A stretch of 64,000 nucleotides of DNA from Candidatus Peribacteria bacterium (GTDB taxonomy: Bacteria; Patescibacteriota; Gracilibacteria; UBA1369; UBA12463): NCBI GenBank assembly GCA_943354965.1, contig CALRDN010000001.1, forward strand, positions 101,033 through 165,032. Direction: 5' to 3'. Of the stretch, positions 51,851 to 61,540 are shown in pieces; position 1 is the stretch's first letter; each line of letters opens with the position of its first letter. The notes below the pieces were generated by a model. The model saw only the letters and a list, made by a program, of their open reading frames with translations, did not search any database and had not been told where the DNA came from. The position numbers and the translations under genes were made by a program.

Positions 51851-52855
51851 ATGAAACATCATATTCTTGTTACGGGTGGCGCAGGTTATATTGGTTCGCA
51901 TGCCGTGAGGGCGCTTCTGGCTGCTGGTTATGAGGTGACGGTCGTTGACTTTCTCAAACGTGGACACCGCGAGTTTGTGCATCCGGATAGCCATTTCTTT
52001 GAGTGTGATATTGGTGATACGGCGATGATGAGAGGTATTTTTCAGCAACAAAAAGACGCAGGGACTCCTATTGATGCGGTAATACATTTTGCGGGAAGAA
52101 TTGAGGCGGGGCTTTCTGCGGCCGAGAGAGACGACTTTTTCTATAATAATGTTGCCTGCGGAGAGCGCTTGCTGATGCTCTGTGAGGATTTTGACATACA
52201 ATATTTTGTTTTCTCTTCTACGGCGGCGGTGTATGGCGAGCCGGAAGAGGTGCCAATCCGGGAAGACGCAGCTCTTCGGCCGGTCAATTATTATGGTATG
52301 ACGAAGTTGGAGTTTGAAAAGAGATTGGAAATTGAGGCCAGCAAACCGGATCGAGGATTTTCTTATGTAGCACTACGCTATTTCAACGCAGCCGGGGCTC
52401 ACGAGTCAGCCGAGATTGGCGAGTGGCATCCACATGAGTCACATCTCATTCCGCGAGTACTGCAGGCTGCAAAGGGCGAAATTAAGCGTTTGGATATCTA
52501 TGGAACCGATTATCATACAAAAGATGGAACATGCGTGAGAGATTATATTCACGTACAGGATTTGGTCGATGCGCATTTGCTCGCATTGGAGTATCTTTTT
52601 GCCGGTGGAAAAAGTGATGTGTTTAATCTAGGAAATGGAAATGGTTTTACGGTAAAAGAGGTTATTCGGGCGGCTGAGGATATTACAGGGAAAACACTTA
52701 ATGTCATCGAGGATCTCAGGAGAGAAGGTGATCCGGCTGTATTGGTTGCAGATAGCTCAAAGGCGCAATCTCTCCTCGGTTGGACTCCGAAACATCCGGA
52801 CTTGAAGGATATTATCCAGTCCGCTTGGAAGTGGGAGCTCAATAAAAAAGTGTAA
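51851..52855 (+). CDS. galE: UDP-glucose 4-epimerase
   Basis: About 334 residues, extended SDR. NAD site ILVTGGAGYIGSH at the N-terminus, catalytic FSSTAAVYG and Tyr-x3-Lys in YYGMTKLEFEK, and the sugar-binding RYFNAAGA and TRDYIHV-like CVRDYIHVQDLVDAH. It makes UDP-galactose for envelope glycans. Start at 51851 on promoter grounds. Confidence 0.93.
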   Translation: MKHHILVTGGAGYIGSHAVRALLAAGYEVTVVDFLKRGHREFVHPDSHFFECDIGDTAMMRGIFQQQKDAGTPIDAVIHFAGRIEAGLSAAERDDFFYNNVACGERLLMLCEDFDIQYFVFSSTAAVYGEPEEVPIREDAALRPVNYYGMTKLEFEKRLEIEASKPDRGFSYVALRYFNAAGAHESAEIGEWHPHESHLIPRVLQAAKGEIKRLDIYGTDYHTKDGTCVRDYIHVQDLVDAHLLALEYLFAGGKSDVFNLGNGNGFTVKEVIRAAEDITGKTLNVIEDLRREGDPAVLVADSSKAQSLLGWTPKHPDLKDIIQSAWKWELNKKV

Positions 52856-53422
52856 TTATTCTACGAGCTTAAGGGTGCTTAGCGCTAATGGGAACTCTTC
52901 ATATCCGTCACGTTTCATGAAGTGTCCGGCATGGTGAATCATGAATAGCTCGGCATTTTCTCCGAGTTGATGCTGATAGTAGGGGCCGGTTTCCGCGCTG
53001 ATATACGGATCATTATCGGAAAATATCAGGATAAATTTTTTGCAGTTTTTTTTAATATTTTCAAAATCAAGAGGTGCGGCGAAGTAATTTTTTATCTCTT
53101 CCGGATGTGAATCCTGGCTTGTGGATGCTACTATTATCGCCATATCAATAGGCTGTTTCCAGTTTTGTTCGAGCATTCGTAGAACGAGGCTTCCGCCTAG
53201 GCTGTGGCCGATTAGTACTCTTTTTTCCTCTGAGGATTCTTGTAGATTCCATAAATCGAGTAGCGCAGGAAGTTGCTCTGCGAGTTTTGGTTCGTCGGTA
53301 TTCGGAAGGTTCGGTGCCGATACATCCCAATGTAATTTTTCGAGTTCGGCTTTTAGCCATGGGAACCAGTTTCCATGATTTGTTCCACCGTATCCATGAA
53401 TGATGAGAGCTTTGGTATTCAT
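52856..53422 (-). CDS. RBBP9/YdeN-type alpha/beta-hydrolase
   Basis: 188 residues. N-terminal ALIIHGYGGTNHGNWFPWL, nucleophile Ser74 in LIGHSLGGSL, Asp in IFSDNDPYIS and His in HHAGHFMKRDG. This small serine-hydrolase family (RBBP9, YdeN) has unclear substrates. It lies 6 nt after secA on the same strand and converges with galE, the stops abutting. Confidence 0.9.
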   Translation of the reverse strand: MNTKALIIHGYGGTNHGNWFPWLKAELEKLHWDVSAPNLPNTDEPKLAEQLPALLDLWNLQESSEEKRVLIGHSLGGSLVLRMLEQNWKQPIDMAIIVASTSQDSHPEEIKNYFAAPLDFENIKKNCKKFILIFSDNDPYISAETGPYYQHQLGENAELFMIHHAGHFMKRDGYEEFPLALSTLKLVE

Positions 53423-53428
53423 AATGGA

Positions 53429-56056
53429 TTATGAGGCTTCTCCATGGCACTTCTTGTATTTTTTCCCGCTACCACATGGGCAAGGTTCATTTCGTCCTGC
53501 CGCCGGTTCGTTGATAACGGTTTGTGCTCCAATGATGAGCGGCTGTCCGGAGGCATCTTCTTTTGTCTTGTGTCCTGACAAAACAGATTCGATCTGTTCT
53601 TCATTGGTCATGATATTTTTTGGAGGTTGTTCAACTGGTTGTGGCTGTGTATTGATGGATATTTCCACCTTGTATAGAGTGTTTACCGTATTGAAACGAA
53701 TGTCTGCGAGAAGTTTCTCAAACGCGAGGAAGCCTTCTTGTTTGTACTCGATCAACGGATCGCGCTGCGCATAGCCACGTAGTGAGATTGCCTCACGTAC
53801 GCTGGACATGTTTTCGATGTGTGCCATCCAGAGGTCGTCCAAGATTCTCAAGCTGATGCCGTGTTCGACATTTCTCATGATATCGGCATTTGGAAGCTTC
53901 TGTTCGCGTCGTTCGTATTCCTTGAAGAGAAATTCTTTCACTTTTTCTACGAGTTCCTTGGTGCTCATAGCCTCGGCGACATCTGAAATACTGAGCTCTA
54001 CGCCATTTGTTCCATTGAGAGCGTTAATTTCTTGAACGATTCGTTCCATGTCCCAATCCTTTTTCTCTCTGGCCGCGGTGAAATTCTCTACTACCATTCG
54101 TGCCACCTCGCTAATACTTAACATGATGTCGGACTTGATGTCTTCACTCATGAGGATTTTTCTTCGTCGGCTGTAGATGATTTCTCGGTGCATATTCATC
54201 ACATCATCGTATTGAACGAGATGTTTTCGAATATCGAAGTGGTGACCTTCAACTTTTTTCTGTGCACTCTCGATGGCTTTGCTAATGAGACCATTCTCGA
54301 TAGGCATGTCCTCAGGAATATTTAGCGCATTCATCATTTTCTGCACTCGCTCTGAGCCGAAGAGGCGCATGAGGTCATCTTCCATGGAAACAAAGAACTG
54401 ACTCGTACCAGGGTCACCCTGACGTCCTGAACGACCACGGAGCTGATTATCGATACGTCGGGACTCGTGACGCTCTGTGCCGAGCACGAAGAGGCCGCCG
54501 AGATCTACTACGCCTGCGCCAAGTTTGATATCTGTACCACGACCGGCCATGTTGGTGGCGATCGTAACCGCTCCGCGTTGACCTGCATTCTTTACAATTT
54601 CCGCTTCACGCGCATGATTTTTCGCATTCAATACATTGTGAGGAACTCCCTCCATCTTGAGGAGTTCGCTTAATAATTCCGACTGTTCGACAGAAATAGT
54701 ACCCACTAATACCGGCTGACCTTTTTCATTTAGCTCCTTGATCTTGGCTACAGCGGCGAGGAACTTACCTTTTTTATTTCTAAAAATGGCATCGGCGTTA
54801 TCTGAACGGGCAATTTTCCTATGTGTTGGAATGATAATTGTTTCGAGTCCATAAATCTGGAGAAATTCTTCGGCTTCCGTTGCCGCTGTACCTGTCATGC
54901 CTCCAAGTTTATTGAAAAGTCTGAAGAAGTTCTGGAGGGTAACTGTAGCCAATGTTCGGCTTTCTCTCTTAATTTCTACACCTTCTTTCGCCTCGATCGC
55001 CTGGTGAAGTCCATCAGAATATCTTCGACCTGCCATGAGGCGTCCGGTGAACTCATCGACGATCATAATTTCTCCTTCTTTCACAACATAATCCACATCG
55101 TTCCTGAATGCGGCGTGGGCCTTCAGGGCTTGTTCGAGGTGATGAACTTCCGTGAAACCGGCATCAGTATAAATATTATCAACATCAAGTAACTTCTCTA
55201 CCTTTGAAATTCCTGCGTCGGTCAAGAATGCTGTTTTCACTTTTTCATCCAAAATATAATCTACGCCTTTTTCTAATTGGCGTACGAGTTGTGCATATTT
55301 TACATACTTCGAAGTTGACTCTTCTGCAGGAGCGGAAATAATCAACGGTGTTCTAGCCTCATCGATCAAGATCGAATCTACCTCATCAATAATGGCATAA
55401 TTCAGACCACGCTGAACCATATAGTCTTTGTTGGTGGCCATGTTGTCGCGTAGATAGTCGAAACCGAACTCGTTATTGGTTCCGTAGGTAATATCTGCGG
55501 CATATGCGGCTTTTTTCGCATCGTAATCTTGTCCGTGCTTGATGGATCCTACCGTGAGACCCAGGAATTTGAAGAGTCCACCCATCCACTCGGAGTCACG
55601 TTGCGCGAGGTACTCGTTGACGGTTACAACCCAAACGCCTTTGCCTGTAAGGGCGTTGAGATACACGGCGAATGTTGAGACGAGCGTTTTACCTTCACCG
55701 GTTTTCATCTCGGCGATTTTTCCTTTGTGGAGAACGGTTCCACCGATAATCTGTACGTCAAACGGGACCATATCCCACTCGATTTCATTTCCAGAGACCT
55801 CCCACTTGTGGCCGACGAGCTTTCTACAAGCGGCTTTTACGAGCCCAAATGCTTCCGGTAATATTACATCTAATGGTGTTCCATCGGCAATTCTTACCTT
55901 GAACTCTTCTGTTTTTTTTGCAAAATCATCATCTGTCTTCAGCTCTTCCGTCAGTCGCTTCTCCCACATATTTACTTCATCAACCATCGGGAGAATGGAT
56001 CGAATTTCTTTTTCATTGGGGTCGCCGAGAATGGCTGTGATAATTTTTCGTAACAT
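53429..56056 (-). CDS. secA: Preprotein translocase ATPase SecA
   Basis: About 875 residues. It drives proteins through SecYEG. Walker [11 protein letters not shown] (about 100), [18 protein letters not shown], the second nucleotide fold with [14 protein letters not shown], and the C-terminal zinc-binding tail [20 protein letters not shown] 56056 ([17 protein letters not shown]) was chosen; the upstream in-frame ATG at 56134 lies in the leader hairpin region. A stable hairpin lies in the leader. Confidence 0.97.
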   Translation of the reverse strand: MLRKIITAILGDPNEKEIRSILPMVDEVNMWEKRLTEELKTDDDFAKKTEEFKVRIADGTPLDVILPEAFGLVKAACRKLVGHKWEVSGNEIEWDMVPFDVQIIGGTVLHKGKIAEMKTGEGKTLVSTFAVYLNALTGKGVWVVTVNEYLAQRDSEWMGGLFKFLGLTVGSIKHGQDYDAKKAAYAADITYGTNNEFGFDYLRDNMATNKDYMVQRGLNYAIIDEVDSILIDEARTPLIISAPAEESTSKYVKYAQLVRQLEKGVDYILDEKVKTAFLTDAGISKVEKLLDVDNIYTDAGFTEVHHLEQALKAHAAFRNDVDYVVKEGEIMIVDEFTGRLMAGRRYSDGLHQAIEAKEGVEIKRESRTLATVTLQNFFRLFNKLGGMTGTAATEAEEFLQIYGLETIIIPTHRKIARSDNADAIFRNKKGKFLAAVAKIKELNEKGQPVLVGTISVEQSELLSELLKMEGVPHNVLNAKNHAREAEIVKNAGQRGAVTIATNMAGRGTDIKLGAGVVDLGGLFVLGTERHESRRIDNQLRGRSGRQGDPGTSQFFVSMEDDLMRLFGSERVQKMMNALNIPEDMPIENGLISKAIESAQKKVEGHHFDIRKHLVQYDDVMNMHREIIYSRRRKILMSEDIKSDIMLSISEVARMVVENFTAAREKKDWDMERIVQEINALNGTNGVELSISDVAEAMSTKELVEKVKEFLFKEYERREQKLPNADIMRNVEHGISLRILDDLWMAHIENMSSVREAISLRGYAQRDPLIEYKQEGFLAFEKLLADIRFNTVNTLYKVEISINTQPQPVEQPPKNIMTNEEQIESVLSGHKTKEDASGQPLIIGAQTVINEPAAGRNEPCPCGSGKKYKKCHGEAS

Positions 56057-56106
56057 AAATAGGTGTATAAACTCATAAAGATTGCTCGTGCATCTTACGC
56101 GAAATG

Positions 56107-56156
56107 AAGCTAAAACACAAGGAGTTAGCCTCATCTCCTGAGGTAGTTTTTAGCTT
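56107..56156 (-). promoter_or_regulatory. Structured hairpin between the HD gene and secA
   Basis: AAGCTAAAA (56107-56115) pairs perfectly with TTTTAGCTT (56148-56156); inside, CCTCA (56129-56133) pairs with TGAGG (56139-56143). Its inner bases include AGGAG and CTCC, and it lies 51 nt upstream of the secA start. It may be a terminator of the HD gene or a regulatory secA leader. Confidence 0.5.
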
Positions 56157-56169
56157 TGAAATGACAAAA

Positions 56170-56727
56170 TTAGAGCCCCATCTCCTCGTGAATCCCTTGC
56201 ATAGCCTGGAGACAGATTGCTGCCACTTCCTCGACTGACATTCCCAGCATTGTTTGGGACTTCTCCACGATGCTACGATTTACGCCCCCGGCGAACTTCT
56301 TATCTTTCCATTTTTTTACTATAGATGAAACGCCCACATCCGCTAACTTCTTTGTCGGCTGCATAAGCGTCACCGCTACGATAAATCCAGTCATCGATTC
56401 GGTTACGTACAGTGCTTTTTCTAAAAGTGTCTCCGGTTCTATCTCTAGCATGTAGTTATGTTTTTTGATGGCGGTACGCATTTCTTCGTCCATATCTTCA
56501 TGTTGTAACATGTCGTATCCTACGATGCCGTGTTTATGAAGCTCGTGTTTCGTGATGTCCAGATCAAGGTCGTGCAGTAGGCCAGTGATGCCCCAGCGGT
56601 CTTCATCTTCGTTGAATTTCTGTGCCAGGGCACGCATGAGCGCTTCCGTAGCGAGTAAATGCTTCTTGGTATTATCGGTGGTGACGTGTTGCCTGATGAG
56701 TTCGAGAGCGTGTTCGTGTGTGATCAT
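56170..56727 (-). CDS. HD-domain hydrolase
   Basis: 185 residues. His23 (KKHLLATEAL), His52-Asp53 (GLLHDLDLD) and His90 (IKKHNY) form the metal site of the HD superfamily. It resembles the stand-alone HDIG hydrolases acting on nucleotides or phosphates. The true substrate is unknown. The C-terminal helices (EKSQTMLGMSVEEVAAI) are family-typical. Confidence 0.9.
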   Translation of the reverse strand: MITHEHALELIRQHVTTDNTKKHLLATEALMRALAQKFNEDEDRWGITGLLHDLDLDITKHELHKHGIVGYDMLQHEDMDEEMRTAIKKHNYMLEIEPETLLEKALYVTESMTGFIVAVTLMQPTKKLADVGVSSIVKKWKDKKFAGGVNRSIVEKSQTMLGMSVEEVAAICLQAMQGIHEEMGL

Positions 56728-56763
56728 GGTGATGAATAATTATCGATATAAAGAGTGTAGTAC

Positions 56764-57555
56764 TTATGCTTCTTTGGTTTCTATGACACTTTTCCAGAAG
56801 GTGTTCCATGCTTTTCTGCTCTTTTCTATGCCCGTTAGAACGCTTTGCTTATCTTCTTCTGAAGTGTTGTCTATGGCGGCCGAGACGTACATAGATGGCA
56901 TATAGCCTGCGGAGAATGACATTCGCGCTTCTGGGAAAAGCCATGGATGGGTACGGCTCATGGGTCGTGCCGCGAGTTTATGTAAGTCTTCTTTCCCATA
57001 TCCATTTACCATGAATACAAAATCCGGAAACCGCGATAGCCAGTTGGTCATGGCTCCAAAACCTTCGGCTGGATTTCTCGCGATCATTTGCTGATGGGTT
57101 CTGAGAAGCTGCTCCACTCTCGGATCTTTGAAATCATGTGGCTGTAAGTCAAAATACTTACGGAATTCTCTGCGTAATACATGATGAGGTGGAACGGGAA
57201 CTCCTTGAATGGTTCCATTATCTGTTTCGTCGTGGGTAATTTTTAACGATGCTACGTATAGGTTATCTTTCTTTTCTGGATTTTTTTCTTCCAGCGCTTT
57301 TGCTAACATCTTGAATAGTTCCGTTTCTTGTTCATCGACTTCTAGGCGAATATCGACGGCATCATTGATTTGTGATCGCGTGGTTCCTCGGATCAGAAAG
57401 AACTCCTTCATGGCTTCTAGTTCATCACTTCGGTCGTCTGTGGCTACCCATGGATTATATCCTGGGCCCTCTGAACTCTGCACATGAACCTGTAGCTGAT
57501 TACGTACGATTCGCATGAAATTCTCTTGCGGCTTTGGAAGATCCGTTGATCTCAT
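56764..57555 (-). CDS. Orphan protein divergent from a TrmB-like regulator
   Basis: 263 residues, mixed alpha/beta, no signal peptide or membrane span. Seen: an acidic middle part (about 70-110) and a C-terminal stretch with FPDFVFMVNGYGKEDLHKL and FPEARMSFSAGYMPSMYVS. No family recognised. It shares an intergenic region with the regulator at 57657, where a 16-bp repeat overlaps both promoters, so it is probably controlled by that protein. Confidence 0.7.
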   Translation of the reverse strand: MRSTDLPKPQENFMRIVRNQLQVHVQSSEGPGYNPWVATDDRSDELEAMKEFFLIRGTTRSQINDAVDIRLEVDEQETELFKMLAKALEEKNPEKKDNLYVASLKITHDETDNGTIQGVPVPPHHVLRREFRKYFDLQPHDFKDPRVEQLLRTHQQMIARNPAEGFGAMTNWLSRFPDFVFMVNGYGKEDLHKLAARPMSRTHPWLFPEARMSFSAGYMPSMYVSAAIDNTSEEDKQSVLTGIEKSRKAWNTFWKSVIETKEA

Positions 57556-57564
57556 ATGGTGGTT

Positions 57565-57646
57565 GTTAATATATACTGACCTTGTGTTTTACTCTTTACA
57601 GCATTGTTTTCCCCGTGTAAAACATATGATGTTAATATTTACTGAC
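57565..57646. promoter_or_regulatory. Repeated 16-bp sites between the orphan and the regulator
   Basis: GTTAATATATACTGAC (57565-57580) and GTTAATATTTACTGAC (57631-57646) differ by one base and are 66 bp apart in the same orientation. Between them is an inverted repeat GTTTTAC/GTAAAAC (about 57585-57591 and 57616-57622). Each 16-mer overlaps a -10-like TATATT or TTAATATT of the nearest gene. Confidence 0.6.
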
Positions 57647-57656
57647 AACAAACTCT

Positions 57657-58400
57657 ATGACCGCATTTACAGAGAGACTTATGAAATTAGGATTTTCAGA
57701 AAAAGAAGCGGTGGTGTATTTGGCGCTTCTCGAGCTCGGTCAGCAGCCGGCATCGGTTGTAGCACGGAAGACTGGGTTTCCTAGGCCGACGATACTCTTT
57801 CTTTGTGAGGGGTTAGTGAAGAGGGGATTTGTCAGGAAGTCTCGTCGTGGACGTGCACAGTTTTTTTATGCTGATCCAAGTGATTTGAAGAAAATCATTG
57901 AGACAGAAATGGTACAACGACAGGAGACACTTGATGAAATTCTCCCGCTTTTCAATGAGGTGCGTAGTCCGCTGACCTCGCCACCGCGTGTAACCTTCTT
58001 CGAGGGTATTGATGGCTGCAGAAAAGCATATTCTCTGCTACTAGAAAGTAAGACTGAGGTTTTAGAATTTGCGGCACATGAAGATTTGGTGAAAATGGGC
58101 GAGCCGTTTATGAAAAAATTTGTGGAGCAGCGCGTCAAACATGGTGTACATATCAGACCTATTTGTCGCAATACTTCACTCCATCGAATGTTTAAAAATC
58201 TTGATAAAAAGCAGCTAAGGAAGTTACGCATGTTTCCCCAGTCTCAAGGGGAGCTCTACTCTTCGATCGATATGTTCGAAAACAAGGTTTTGCTTCTTAA
58301 TCTGTATCATGATCCTTTTGCGATCCTGATCGAAAATAAGGAGTTTGCCGATACGCTTAGGACGATTCATGGTCTTGTATGGAGGTCGCTTGCTGCTTAG
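57657..58400 (+). CDS. TrmB-family transcriptional regulator
   Basis: 247 residues. N-terminal winged helix (about 1-75): FTERLMKLGFSEKEAVVYLALLELG followed by SVVARKTGFPRPTILFLCEGLVKRGFV. The C-terminal part (about 105-245) with PRVTFFEGIDGCRKAYSLLLES is the TrmB sensor-type domain. TrmB proteins are mainly archaeal sugar-responsive regulators, also common in CPR bacteria. The ligand is unknown. It likely binds the repeated sites upstream and regulates itself and the divergent orphan. Confidence 0.85.
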   Translation: MTAFTERLMKLGFSEKEAVVYLALLELGQQPASVVARKTGFPRPTILFLCEGLVKRGFVRKSRRGRAQFFYADPSDLKKIIETEMVQRQETLDEILPLFNEVRSPLTSPPRVTFFEGIDGCRKAYSLLLESKTEVLEFAAHEDLVKMGEPFMKKFVEQRVKHGVHIRPICRNTSLHRMFKNLDKKQLRKLRMFPQSQGELYSSIDMFENKVLLLNLYHDPFAILIENKEFADTLRTIHGLVWRSLAA

Positions 58401-58401
58401 A

Positions 58402-59835
58402 TTATTCCTTGTATCCTCGTAGAACGATGAAAATAGTTTTGAAGAGAATTTTGATATCGAGATCGAGTGACCAGTTTTGGATGTAGTAGGTGTCGAGGCG
58501 GATTTCTTCTTTGAAGTCGAGGTCGGAGCGGCCAGAGGTTTGGGATATGCCGGTGAGGCCGGGTTTCACCTCGAGAACGAATTTTTCACTGGCAGTGTAT
58601 TTCGCGACTTCTTCGGGAAAGTGTGGACGTGGGCCAACGAGGCTCATATTACCAATCAATACATTCCATAATTGAGGGAGCTCATCGATAGAGAATCTTC
58701 GAAGAAATTTTCCTACGTGAGTGATTCGGGGATCGTTTTTTATTTTTACAAGAGGGGAGTCTTTACGAATGTTATGTTCTGCGAGTTTGTCGTATCGTAA
58801 CTGATGCGTGTTTGGATACATTGTACGGAGCTTGTAGAATTTAAATGTTTTTCCGAACTGGCCTACACGTAGTACCGGATTTCCGTTATCAAGTTTTGTG
58901 AAAAATATAGGTCCTGACGAATCGAGTTTAATGGCTATGGCGGCTAGTATTATGATTGGTGTAGCAATGATTAATCCGAAAATGGATCCGATAATATCGC
59001 ATATACGCTTGAGAATTTTCCCCCAACTGTCGAGCGGAGTCGGTTTGAGTTCTATGACGGGGATTCCACGAACGGTCGAGATTTCTATGTTGGTTTTTTG
59101 TACCTCGAGGAGGCTTGGGACGAAAGAATACTTCACGTGATTTTGCCTGCAGATAGCGAGAATTTCAGGACCCCTTCCGCTCATTTCTGAGGCTTGAATA
59201 ATCTGTTCGATTTGAAATATATGAATTATTTTTTCTAAATTTTCTAATGTTCCAAGATATTTTTCACCGTCATGTTGTTCTTTTTCTAAAATATATCCTA
59301 TGAATTTGTAATCGAGATGTTTCTGAATTTTTTTGGTAAAATCTTTTGCAAATGCTCCATCGCCAATAACTGCAACTCGATATTGTCCTATCCCTCTGCG
59401 GAAAAGTGCCTGTCGAATATAGTGAATGATAATGCGATAGATTGAGAGAAAGAGTGCTGTGAGTATGGTCGCATAGACAAGAACGAGACGGGAAAAGGGG
59501 AATGTTCGTACGACGAAATAATAGGCGATGATTACCATCATCCAAGAAAATATGACGAAGAGAAGTTTGGCCAATTCGCGTGATAATGCGCGATAGGTCT
59601 TCAGGATGTACATCTGATTCACGGCAAACACGGCCACTAAGAGCGCGGCACTTTTGAGGGTGAAGTAGAAAAATGCCGACGAGTTTGGGAGTGTGGTTAT
59701 ATCAAATGGAGTCTGGATGGACGGGAGGAGACTTGGGATGGTTCTGAGCTTGAGCGCTACATAAAATGCCGCTATGGTGAGCAGAAAATCGAGGGGGACT
59801 TTGATAATGCCGAAGAAGAGACGGATGGGTTTCAT
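58402..59835 (-). CDS. Polyprenyl-phosphate sugar-1-phosphate transferase (WbaP/WcaJ type)
   Basis: About 477 residues. Membrane domain of four or five spans (about 5-150), a Rossmann-like CoA-binding-type domain (about 160-260, YRVAVIGDGAFAKDF), a further span (about 290-310) and the catalytic part: IKLDSSGPIFFTKLDN, FKFYKLRTMYPN, RRFSIDELPQLWNVLIGNMSLVGPRPHFPEEV and ETFF-like VKPGLTGISQTSGRSDL. It starts glycan synthesis on undecaprenyl phosphate. ATG 59835 was chosen over a TTG at 59880 inside the rnpB border. Confidence 0.93.
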   Translation of the reverse strand: MKPIRLFFGIIKVPLDFLLTIAAFYVALKLRTIPSLLPSIQTPFDITTLPNSSAFFYFTLKSAALLVAVFAVNQMYILKTYRALSRELAKLLFVIFSWMMVIIAYYFVVRTFPFSRLVLVYATILTALFLSIYRIIIHYIRQALFRRGIGQYRVAVIGDGAFAKDFTKKIQKHLDYKFIGYILEKEQHDGEKYLGTLENLEKIIHIFQIEQIIQASEMSGRGPEILAICRQNHVKYSFVPSLLEVQKTNIEISTVRGIPVIELKPTPLDSWGKILKRICDIIGSIFGLIIATPIIILAAIAIKLDSSGPIFFTKLDNGNPVLRVGQFGKTFKFYKLRTMYPNTHQLRYDKLAEHNIRKDSPLVKIKNDPRITHVGKFLRRFSIDELPQLWNVLIGNMSLVGPRPHFPEEVAKYTASEKFVLEVKPGLTGISQTSGRSDLDFKEEIRLDTYYIQNWSLDLDIKILFKTIFIVLRGYKE

Positions 59836-59882
59836 GCGTCGTAATGGTAATGGAAAACCGTGAGGAATGGAAGTTTTCAAGT

Positions 59883-60313
59883 GCTGGAATGCTCCTTATA
59901 AGCCGAGTTCTGTGAGATGTTGCCATCCGATGATTATCTCTCTAGGCGTGCCCTCGCGGACACGCTCATGCAGTGGAGAAGAGGAGGACGGTCGGAACCG
60001 ACGTTTGGAGCACTTGCGTACACGTATCCTTTCTTCCCAGCCACCTTGCACCACCTAGGGTTTGCCACTTTGAGGGTTTTACGCCCCAAATCCCGACTTG
60101 ATCGGGCTTTTCACCTTTCACCTCGGCCTTGCGGCTGAAGCTAGTATTGTCTCTGTGGTACTTTCCCTTGCCCTACATTACTGCAAGACCGGCAGGCGTT
60201 ACCTGCTAAGCGTTCCGATGGTGCTCGGACTTTCCTCCATGACGTAGTCGGGGAGCGGGTACAAATGCACTCGCTTCGCTACGTGCACGGCAATCATCAA
60301 AGAACATTCCAGC
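59883..60313 (-). ncRNA. rnpB: RNase P RNA, bacterial class A
   Basis: About 431 nt on the minus strand. P1 is formed by GCTGGAATGTTC (60313-60302) and GAGCATTCCAGC (59894-59883). Core pieces visible on the minus strand: GAGGAAAGTCCGAGC (the 5' conserved core), CCACAGAGACAATACT, and AGAACTCGGCTTATAAG at the 3' end. With RnpA (32795-33145) it processes tRNA 5' ends. Confidence 0.95.
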
Positions 60314-60319
60314 TAGGGG

Positions 60320-60348
60320 ATTATGGCATAATTTGTGCGCACGCACAA
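60320..60348 (-). promoter_or_regulatory. Promoter of rnpB, overlapped by an inverted repeat
   Basis: Minus strand: TTGTGC (60348-60343), 17 nt, CATAAT (60325-60320), starting at the P1 stem. The inverted repeat TTGTGCG-CA-CGCACAA (60333-60348) covers the -35. Confidence 0.65.
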
Positions 60349-60507
60349 GCTAGAACATAAGGCTGGCTTTGCGGAAGGGTAATTCGCGCGAATCGCGCGG
60401 AGCAGCATGTTTCCTCTTTCCAAGGAGATATATACAAATATATACACAAACAGTATACAAAACGTATACCACTCTCAAAAAAAGAAATCATTTGCAGGGG
60501 TCTCTAG
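60349..60507. other. Intergenic stretch with GC-rich palindromes, no gene seen
   Basis: Holds CGCGCGA-A-TCGCGCG (60385-60399), then AT-rich repeats of the type ATATATACA/GTATAC (60429-60464). I see no coding frame. The GC palindrome lacks a T-run, so it is not an evident terminator. Confidence 0.4.
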
Positions 60508-60759
60508 CTACTTCGCGAACTTGTTGTAGAGCCAGGCCAGTAGAGCACCACCTATGGCACCATCGATGAAGCCGGCTACAAGTCCGATGAAAGCTCCTCC
60601 TACAGTTATGTCAAACCAAGGGTAGAAACCGACAAAGAGTTGAAGCATGCTTGAACCCCATTCCAATCCGAGCAGTGCCACTAAAAGTGTCCAAAGGAAG
60701 AGACAGACACCCCAAAGAATACCCATGGAAAGTGCAAGACCTTTTACGGAAAGTTTCAT
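60508..60759 (-). CDS. Small holin-like membrane protein
   Basis: 83 residues with two strong hydrophobic spans (about 5-30 and 50-78), separated by GLEWGSSMLQLFVGFYPWFDITVGG. GLVAGFIDGAIGGALLAWLYN near the end matches the small membrane proteins often labelled bacteriophage holin in CPR genomes; I know of no shown function. It is not near phage genes here. Confidence 0.75.
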   Translation of the reverse strand: MKLSVKGLALSMGILWGVCLFLWTLLVALLGLEWGSSMLQLFVGFYPWFDITVGGAFIGLVAGFIDGAIGGALLAWLYNKFAK

Positions 60760-60826
60760 AGAGAATGAGAATTATGAAATACTTATCTCTATAAGACCAT
60801 ATGTTTTGCATGAAGGCAAATAATGC

Positions 60827-61441
60827 CTATTGCTCCATCTGCTTTTTGATCTTTGCGTATTCTACGGAGAAGAATTTTACGGCATTGAGACATTCGAGGG
60901 CTTTTTCGTTGTCGGGGTCGAGGACGAGGACTTTTTTGAACATAAGTCCGGCGCGGTCGAAGTTTTTCTCGTTCATATAGAGGACGCCTAGGTCTGTGAG
61001 GATGAGGGTGTCTTCGGAGGCGAGATTCAGGGATCGTTCGAGTAAGATGAGTCCACGCTGTTTTTGACCGTCGTGGTACATACTCCATCCGAGACATCGG
61101 AGGATCTCAGGGTGATTTGGAAAGAGCTCATCAGATCGTTCGAGATAATCAATAGAGACCTTCCACTTTCCCATACAGGAGTAGACGAAGCCCATGAGAT
61201 AGTTGGCGTTTGGTGATGCCGGATCGAGGACCATAGCTCGGTCGAGCGCGCGCTTTGCCTTCTGATATTCGCGGAGTGTTAAATAATTATCTGCAATTTC
61301 TTCGTATGCCTCTGCGGCATCAAGATCGTAGTGCAAAATACTTTCACAGATTTTAATAGCCTCCTGGTGCTGACCACGTTGCTTTTTCTTTTCGGCTTCT
61401 TCGAGGAGAACATTGACCTGTGTATCGGTATCGTACAACAT
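60827..61441 (-). CDS. Tetratricopeptide-repeat protein
   Basis: 204 residues, about five TPRs covering nearly the whole length: AEKKKQRGQHQEAIKICES, AYEEIADNYLTLREYQKAKRALDRA, ANYLMGFVYSCMGKWKVSIDYLERS, PEILRCLGWSMYHDGQKQRGLILLERS and LGVLYMNEKNFDRAGLMFKKV. A protein-interaction scaffold in the cytoplasm; partners unknown. A promoter lies at 61497-61525. Confidence 0.9.
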   Translation of the reverse strand: MLYDTDTQVNVLLEEAEKKKQRGQHQEAIKICESILHYDLDAAEAYEEIADNYLTLREYQKAKRALDRAMVLDPASPNANYLMGFVYSCMGKWKVSIDYLERSDELFPNHPEILRCLGWSMYHDGQKQRGLILLERSLNLASEDTLILTDLGVLYMNEKNFDRAGLMFKKVLVLDPDNEKALECLNAVKFFSVEYAKIKKQMEQ

Positions 61442-61496
61442 AGGATGGTTTGTTTTAGTTTTTATTTTTGGGGATACGATTTTTACGTATCAGAGT

Positions 61497-61525
61497 AGTA
61501 TAGCAGATTTAGCTTTGTTTTTCAA
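61497..61525 (-). promoter_or_regulatory. Promoter of the TPR gene
   Basis: Minus strand: TTGAAA (61525-61520), 17 nt, TATACT (61502-61497). Confidence 0.65.
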
Positions 61526-61540
61526 GTCTATATGCCAACC

